DNA of 21,122 nucleotides, taken from assembly GCA_965652545.1 (NCBI GenBank), contig CBFGWV010000053.1, forward strand, positions 1 to 21,122, written 5' to 3'. Every line of letters starts with the position of its first letter. Position 1 is the stretch's first letter. The position numbers and the translations under genes are program-made. Under the pieces are notes generated by a model that saw nothing but the letters and a program-made list of their open reading frames with translations, was not told the DNA's origin and did no database searches. The stretch comes from CBFGWV01 sp965652545. Its GTDB lineage: Bacteria; Pseudomonadota; Gammaproteobacteria; Competibacterales; Competibacteraceae. This document shows positions 17,798 through 21,122 of the stretch, piece by piece.

Positions 17798-19372
17798 ATG
17801 CCTTCCAATAAGAGCCCGATAACCTTAGCGCTGCAGACGGCCTTGAAAGACATCCGAACCGATGCGCAGCGCAGTGGCCGGGGTCAGTCCCCTGCCCTGC
17901 GCATGCCTGCGGCATTGCTTGCCAGTGGTTGCCTTCTCGGCAGCACAATGGCCCTGGCCGACGGTGGTGACACCGAGGCAACGGCCACATGCATCGGTTC
18001 GCTGCCCTATAGCGACAGCGGCACCACCGTCGGCAAAGTTGACGACTACGACCTGCCGGCAGACACCACTGCGCCTACGCTCACCGCAAGCTGTGCCAGC
18101 ATCGTCGGCGGTGCCGGCCCCGCGGGGTCACTGCCGAACGGTGCGATCTACACCGGTACCGGCACCGCGCCGGATGCGGTCTACCGCATCGACTTCCCCG
18201 CCGGCAATCCGGACACGCTGACGATCAACATGGACCCCACCGGGGCCCAGGATCTTGCGCTCATCGTCTTCTGCGATACGGTCTCAAGCAGCCCCGCCGA
18301 TGGCTTGGTCGTCGACGATACAGGTGTCGGCGGCGTCGCCGAACAAGTGACTGTGGGCAACATCGCCGCGGGTACGTCACTGTACATCGTCGTGGACGGG
18401 TACTCGACCGGCGGCACGCCGCCGGGGCCCTCCGGGCCCTACACGCTGAACGTCACCAGCAGTGGCGCGACGCAGCCCGACCCCTCCTGTGGTGCCGCAC
18501 CGTCTGCGGACGTGTCGATCACCAAGACCGACGGGGTCGCAGATGTCACCCCCGGTGGCGACACGACCTACACCATCACCGCGAGCAACGCCGGCCCGAG
18601 CGACACCGCCGCGACAGTAACCGATACCTTTCCGGCTGACCTGTCATGCACGTGGACCTGCGTCGGGGCTGGCGGCGGTACATGCACGGCGGCCGGTGCC
18701 GGCAACATCAACGATGCGATCAACCTTCCGGTTGGTAGCTCAGTCACCTACACGGCCGCCTGCGACATCGCCTCCTCCGCGACTGGCATCCTCTCGAACA
18801 CCGCGACCGTGGTCGGTGCAGAGACCGACCCAACCCCCGGCAACGACAGCGCCACAGACACCGACACGTTGACCGCATTGGCGGACCTCTCGATCACCAA
18901 ATCCGATGGCGGGACGGTCGCCTCGGCAGGCGGCGATACCATCTATACGATCACGGCGACGAACGCGGGCCCCTCCGACGTCAGCGGCGTGAGCGTAACC
19001 GACACATTCCCTGCGGCGTGCACCACGGTGAGCTACACGGCGATCGGTGCTGGCGGTGCTGCGGGGTTCACCGCGGCCGGTAACGGGGATATCAACGACG
19101 CGACAATCGATATGCCGGCCGGCAGCTCCGTGACGTATACCGCCACGTGTACCGTGGATACTGGAGCGGCCAACGGCGACATCATCACGAACACGGCAAA
19201 CGTCGCGGCACCGATGGGCGTCGATAGCAACCCGGGCAACGACGCGGCCACCGAGAACACGGCGGTGGTGGGGGCAGCGATCCCGACCATCGGGGCCTGG
19301 AGCGGTGCGCTGCTGCTGATGCTGCTGGGTGCCATGGGACTGGGCGCCGCGCGCCGTCGCAATCAGGCCTGA
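17798..19372 (+). CDS. Exported DUF11-repeat surface protein with IPTL-CTERM-type sorting tail
   Basis: The product has 524 residues. The N-terminus has an unusually long polar region (1-35), then a hydrophobic signal segment MPAALLASGCLLGSTMALA (36-54). A PPC-like beta domain follows (about 125-220, YRIDFPAGNPDTL to GPYTLNV), then two DUF11 repeats (about 236-358 and 361-490, both with DxSITKxDG, YTITAxNAGPSD and GSSVTYTA). The C-terminus is IPTIGAWSGALLLMLLGAMG followed by AARRRNQA: a sorting motif (495-501), a hydrophobic helix and a basic tail, as in IPTL-CTERM proteins handled by exosortase H. The residue after Trp is Ser, where Gly is usual. ATG 17798 has GGGG about 10 nt upstream; ATG 17903 would give a normal-length signal peptide and is a real alternative. 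Exact function is unknown; likely a cell-surface or extracellular protein. Confidence 0.85.
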   Translation: MPSNKSPITLALQTALKDIRTDAQRSGRGQSPALRMPAALLASGCLLGSTMALADGGDTEATATCIGSLPYSDSGTTVGKVDDYDLPADTTAPTLTASCASIVGGAGPAGSLPNGAIYTGTGTAPDAVYRIDFPAGNPDTLTINMDPTGAQDLALIVFCDTVSSSPADGLVVDDTGVGGVAEQVTVGNIAAGTSLYIVVDGYSTGGTPPGPSGPYTLNVTSSGATQPDPSCGAAPSADVSITKTDGVADVTPGGDTTYTITASNAGPSDTAATVTDTFPADLSCTWTCVGAGGGTCTAAGAGNINDAINLPVGSSVTYTAACDIASSATGILSNTATVVGAETDPTPGNDSATDTDTLTALADLSITKSDGGTVASAGGDTIYTITATNAGPSDVSGVSVTDTFPAACTTVSYTAIGAGGAAGFTAAGNGDINDATIDMPAGSSVTYTATCTVDTGAANGDIITNTANVAAPMGVDSNPGNDAATENTAVVGAAIPTIGAWSGALLLMLLGAMGLGAARRRNQA

Positions 19373-19387
19373 TCGATCCTGATTGGC

Positions 19388-19420
19388 GTCCGCCCCACAC
19401 GCGTAAGCGCTGGGGCGGAC
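19388..19420. terminator. Hairpin between convergent IPTL-protein and cysH genes
   Basis: GTCCGCCCC (19388-19396) pairs perfectly with GGGGCGGAC (19412-19420); an A-T pair extends it to 10 bp, with a smaller GCG/CGC stem inside the loop. Neither side has a T run, so intrinsic termination would be weak; it may act as a bidirectional 3'-end stabiliser. It lies 15 nt after one stop and 4 nt beyond the other. Confidence 0.5.
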
Positions 19421-19424
19421 GGTT

Positions 19425-20150
19425 CTAGACTTGGTCGTGCAACCCGCACTCGCGCTTGAGGCCGAAGAATCGGGTGTCTTCTTCGCTCATACCGTCGGCA
19501 AGCCGGCGCGTGGTATGCACATCGCCGATGGAGACATAGCCCTGGTGCCATAGCGGGTGGTAGTCCAGCCCGTTGGCGGTGAGATAGCGGTAGATGTCCC
19601 GATCGGTCCAATCGACGAGTGGATGCACCTTGGTGCGGCCGTTCTGCCGCGCCAGGACATCGAGTTGGCTGCGGCTGCGGGACTGCTGCCGACGCAGGCC
19701 GGCGAACCAGGCCTCCGCACCGAGGTCTTCCAGCGCACGCCGCATCGGCTCGACCTTGTTGATGCGGTTGTATTGCTCCAGCCCTTCCAGGCCTTGCTCC
19801 CAGAGCTTGCCGAACCGCGCCTCCTGCCATGCCGGACTCATCGGGGCCCGGTAGGTCTTGAGGTTGAGCTTGAGCTTGTCGACCAGTTCGTCGACGAACT
19901 GGTAGGTCTCCGGAAACAGATACCCGGTGTCTACCAGAATCACCGGTATGTCGGGCCACTCCCGAGTGACCATGTGGAGATTGACCGCTGCCTGGGCGCC
20001 GAAGCTGGATGCCAGCACGATACGATCGCCGAACCGCTCCAGGGCCCAGATCACCCGCTCCTGCGCGCTGCGATCGGCGAGCCCGGCATTGAGCTGCGCC
20101 AGATCCTGCTCGTCCTGTGTGATCGAGATGCCGTCAAACACTGTAGCCAT
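19425..20150 (-). CDS. cysH: Phosphoadenylyl-sulfate (PAPS) reductase
   Basis: CysH reduces PAPS to sulfite and PAP using thioredoxin, in assimilatory sulfate reduction in the cytosol. The product has 241 residues. It shows the PP-loop-like SSFGAQ (48-53), VDTGYLFPETYQF (73-85), the Arg-rich GLRRQQSRSR (151-160), HPLVDWTDRDIYRYL and the catalytic C-terminal ECGLH with Cys235. Cys235 is the only cysteine in the protein, so the CC...CxxC pairs of the iron-sulfur APS-reductase type are absent and PAPS is the expected substrate. ATG 20150 is chosen; a GTG immediately upstream (20153) is in frame. The Shine-Dalgarno is weak. No cysI, cysJ, cysD or cysN gene is adjacent, so it stands alone, convergent with the surface-protein gene. 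Confidence 0.95.
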   Translation of the reverse strand: MATVFDGISITQDEQDLAQLNAGLADRSAQERVIWALERFGDRIVLASSFGAQAAVNLHMVTREWPDIPVILVDTGYLFPETYQFVDELVDKLKLNLKTYRAPMSPAWQEARFGKLWEQGLEGLEQYNRINKVEPMRRALEDLGAEAWFAGLRRQQSRSRSQLDVLARQNGRTKVHPLVDWTDRDIYRYLTANGLDYHPLWHQGYVSIGDVHTTRRLADGMSEEDTRFFGLKRECGLHDQV

Positions 20151-20246
20151 CACCGTCGTCTTGTGGAGAGGGCGCTACCGCGTCCGGGTATACGCCATGG
20201 GTTCAGACTGTATCGACACAAGGGCAAGCCCGGAACGAATCGTTTT

Positions 20247-20260
20247 CGATAACCTTATCG
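20247..20260. promoter_or_regulatory. Palindrome in the cysH / pcm-like divergent region
   Basis: CGATAA (20247-20252) and TTATCG (20255-20260) flank CC as a perfect 6-2-6 inverted repeat, within an AT-rich patch of an otherwise GC-rich 222-nt divergent intergenic region. It is a candidate operator for cysH, the methyltransferase, or both. No known regulator consensus is recognised with certainty. Confidence 0.35.
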
Positions 20261-20372
20261 TGGGCCGTTATTAATCCGCATCGGCGGTCGCGCCGTTGCC
20301 GACCGGAAGCGCCGGCCGTGCTACCATTGCGCCGCTTCTTTACCATGCGTCCTTCGACCATTGTGGCCCGCC

Positions 20373-21032
20373 ATGAGTGAACTCGATTTCGATCAGGCTC
20401 GATTCAACATGATCGAGCAGCAGATCCGCCCCTGGGATGTGCTTGACCAGCGCGTCCTCGACGTACTGACGAGCGTACCCCGCGAAGCGTTCGTGCCGGA
20501 GCGATACCGCAGCCTTGCGTTTGCCGACGTGCGCATTCCGCTTGGCCACGGTCAGGTCATGATGAACCCCAATGTCGAAGGCCGGATGCTGCAGGCATTG
20601 AACCTGCGACCAACCGACGATGTGCTGGAGGTCGGAACCGGCAGCGGTTTCATAACCGCGTGTCTCGCACGATTGTCCGCCCGTGTCACGTCGGTGGACA
20701 TCGTCGAGCCCTTCGTGGCCGAAGCGAGCAAGCGCCTGCGCAACCACAACCTGCGCAATGTCGGCCTCGCCACCGGCAATGCCGTCGCCGGCTGGGGGGA
20801 CAGACACTACGACGTCGTCGCCATCACCGGCTCAGTACCACGATTGGCCGACAGTTGGCGCGAGCAGCTCAAACCCGGCGGCCGCCTGTTCGTCATCCGC
20901 GGCAAGGCGCCGATCATGGAGGCAATACTCGTGACGCGGCGCTCGGAACGCGAGTGGGTGGAGGAGTCCCTGTTCGAAACCGAACTGCCGCCGTTGCTGG
21001 AGAGCGTACAAGCACCGCGGTTCGAGTTCTGA
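20373..21032 (+). CDS. Pcm-like protein-L-isoaspartate O-methyltransferase family protein
   Basis: This is a cytosolic SAM-dependent methyltransferase of 219 residues. The Pcm-type N-terminus (FNMIEQQIRPWDVLDQRVLDVL, followed by VPREAFVPERY) is followed by IPLGHGQVMMNP (55-66), SAM motif I VLEVGTGSGF (84-93), acidic VTSVDIVEP (105-113), and YDVVAITGSVP (146-156). The substrate-side stretch of classic Pcm (GHGQTISQP, then TAAP) is changed to GHGQVMMNP and ITGSVP, as in the divergent Pcm-like group often encoded just before tolC, so true isoaspartyl repair activity is uncertain. ATG 20373 is preferred to a TTG at 20361. No strong Shine-Dalgarno is visible. The 90 bases that follow hold no recognisable gene. 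Confidence 0.88.
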   Translation: MSELDFDQARFNMIEQQIRPWDVLDQRVLDVLTSVPREAFVPERYRSLAFADVRIPLGHGQVMMNPNVEGRMLQALNLRPTDDVLEVGTGSGFITACLARLSARVTSVDIVEPFVAEASKRLRNHNLRNVGLATGNAVAGWGDRHYDVVAITGSVPRLADSWREQLKPGGRLFVIRGKAPIMEAILVTRRSEREWVEESLFETELPPLLESVQAPRFEF

Positions 21033-21122
21033 CCAACATGGATGTTTCTTGCACCGCCATCCCGGCTGTCCGGCGGCCAGAGAACGAGTCCGACTGAAGC
21101 TGGAATTGTCCGCCAGTTCAAG

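Noticed and set aside
18500..19290. Repeated DNA within the surface-protein gene considered as a mobile or tandem DNA repeat
   Set aside because: The repeat is at protein level (two DUF11 domains) with diverged nucleotides, so it reflects domain duplication.

Overview
This is a GC-rich, gene-dense chromosomal window with a gammaproteobacterial character. It carries a YqcC/DUF446 gene, an Slp-family lipoprotein, an RhlE helicase, a short-form adenylate kinase, RNase D, and a Pcm-like methyltransferase of the kind often found near tolC. The genus cannot be told from the sequence. I see no tRNA, rRNA, CRISPR array, transposase or phage gene.

Layout, left to right. Positions 1-4171 (minus) hold a two-gene RND efflux operon: a membrane-fusion protein followed, with a 4-nt ATGA overlap, by an inner-membrane pump whose 3' end is cut by the window edge. 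A YqcC-like gene (plus) and an RhlE-type DEAD-box helicase (minus) converge on a shared hairpin terminator at 4803-4833. A 116-bp element with perfect 26-bp inverted ends (6478-6593) lies between the helicase and an upstream ABC exporter half-transporter (6607-8388). Next comes a minus-strand two-component system (response regulator, then histidine kinase). It is divergent from a DegP/DegQ-type periplasmic protease that ends at a strong terminator (12066-12093). A MoeB/ThiF-like gene follows and overlaps adk tail to tail. Divergent from adk is a tightly coupled cluster ppa-moaC-rnd with two GTGA start/stop overlaps, then an Slp-like lipoprotein gene. The last part holds a TPR-like/sulfotransferase fusion, an exported DUF11-repeat protein with an IPTL-CTERM-type tail, a convergent cysH, and a divergent Pcm-like methyltransferase.

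How the genes may work together. The response regulator, kinase, periplasmic protease and exporters look like an envelope-stress neighbourhood. Phased GTAA direct repeats between the regulator and protease genes are a plausible regulator site. MoeB-like and MoaC belong to molybdopterin synthesis and both reactions release pyrophosphate, which the adjacent ppa product hydrolyses. The sulfotransferase and CysH both consume PAPS and release PAP. The most novel-looking pairing is the cytosolic sulfotransferase with the surface-sorted DUF11 protein, which has a tyrosine in an acidic context (Asp-Asp-Tyr-Asp) just after its signal region. A sulfated-surface-protein system is possible but is inference only. 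Most other genes are ordinary housekeeping or envelope genes.
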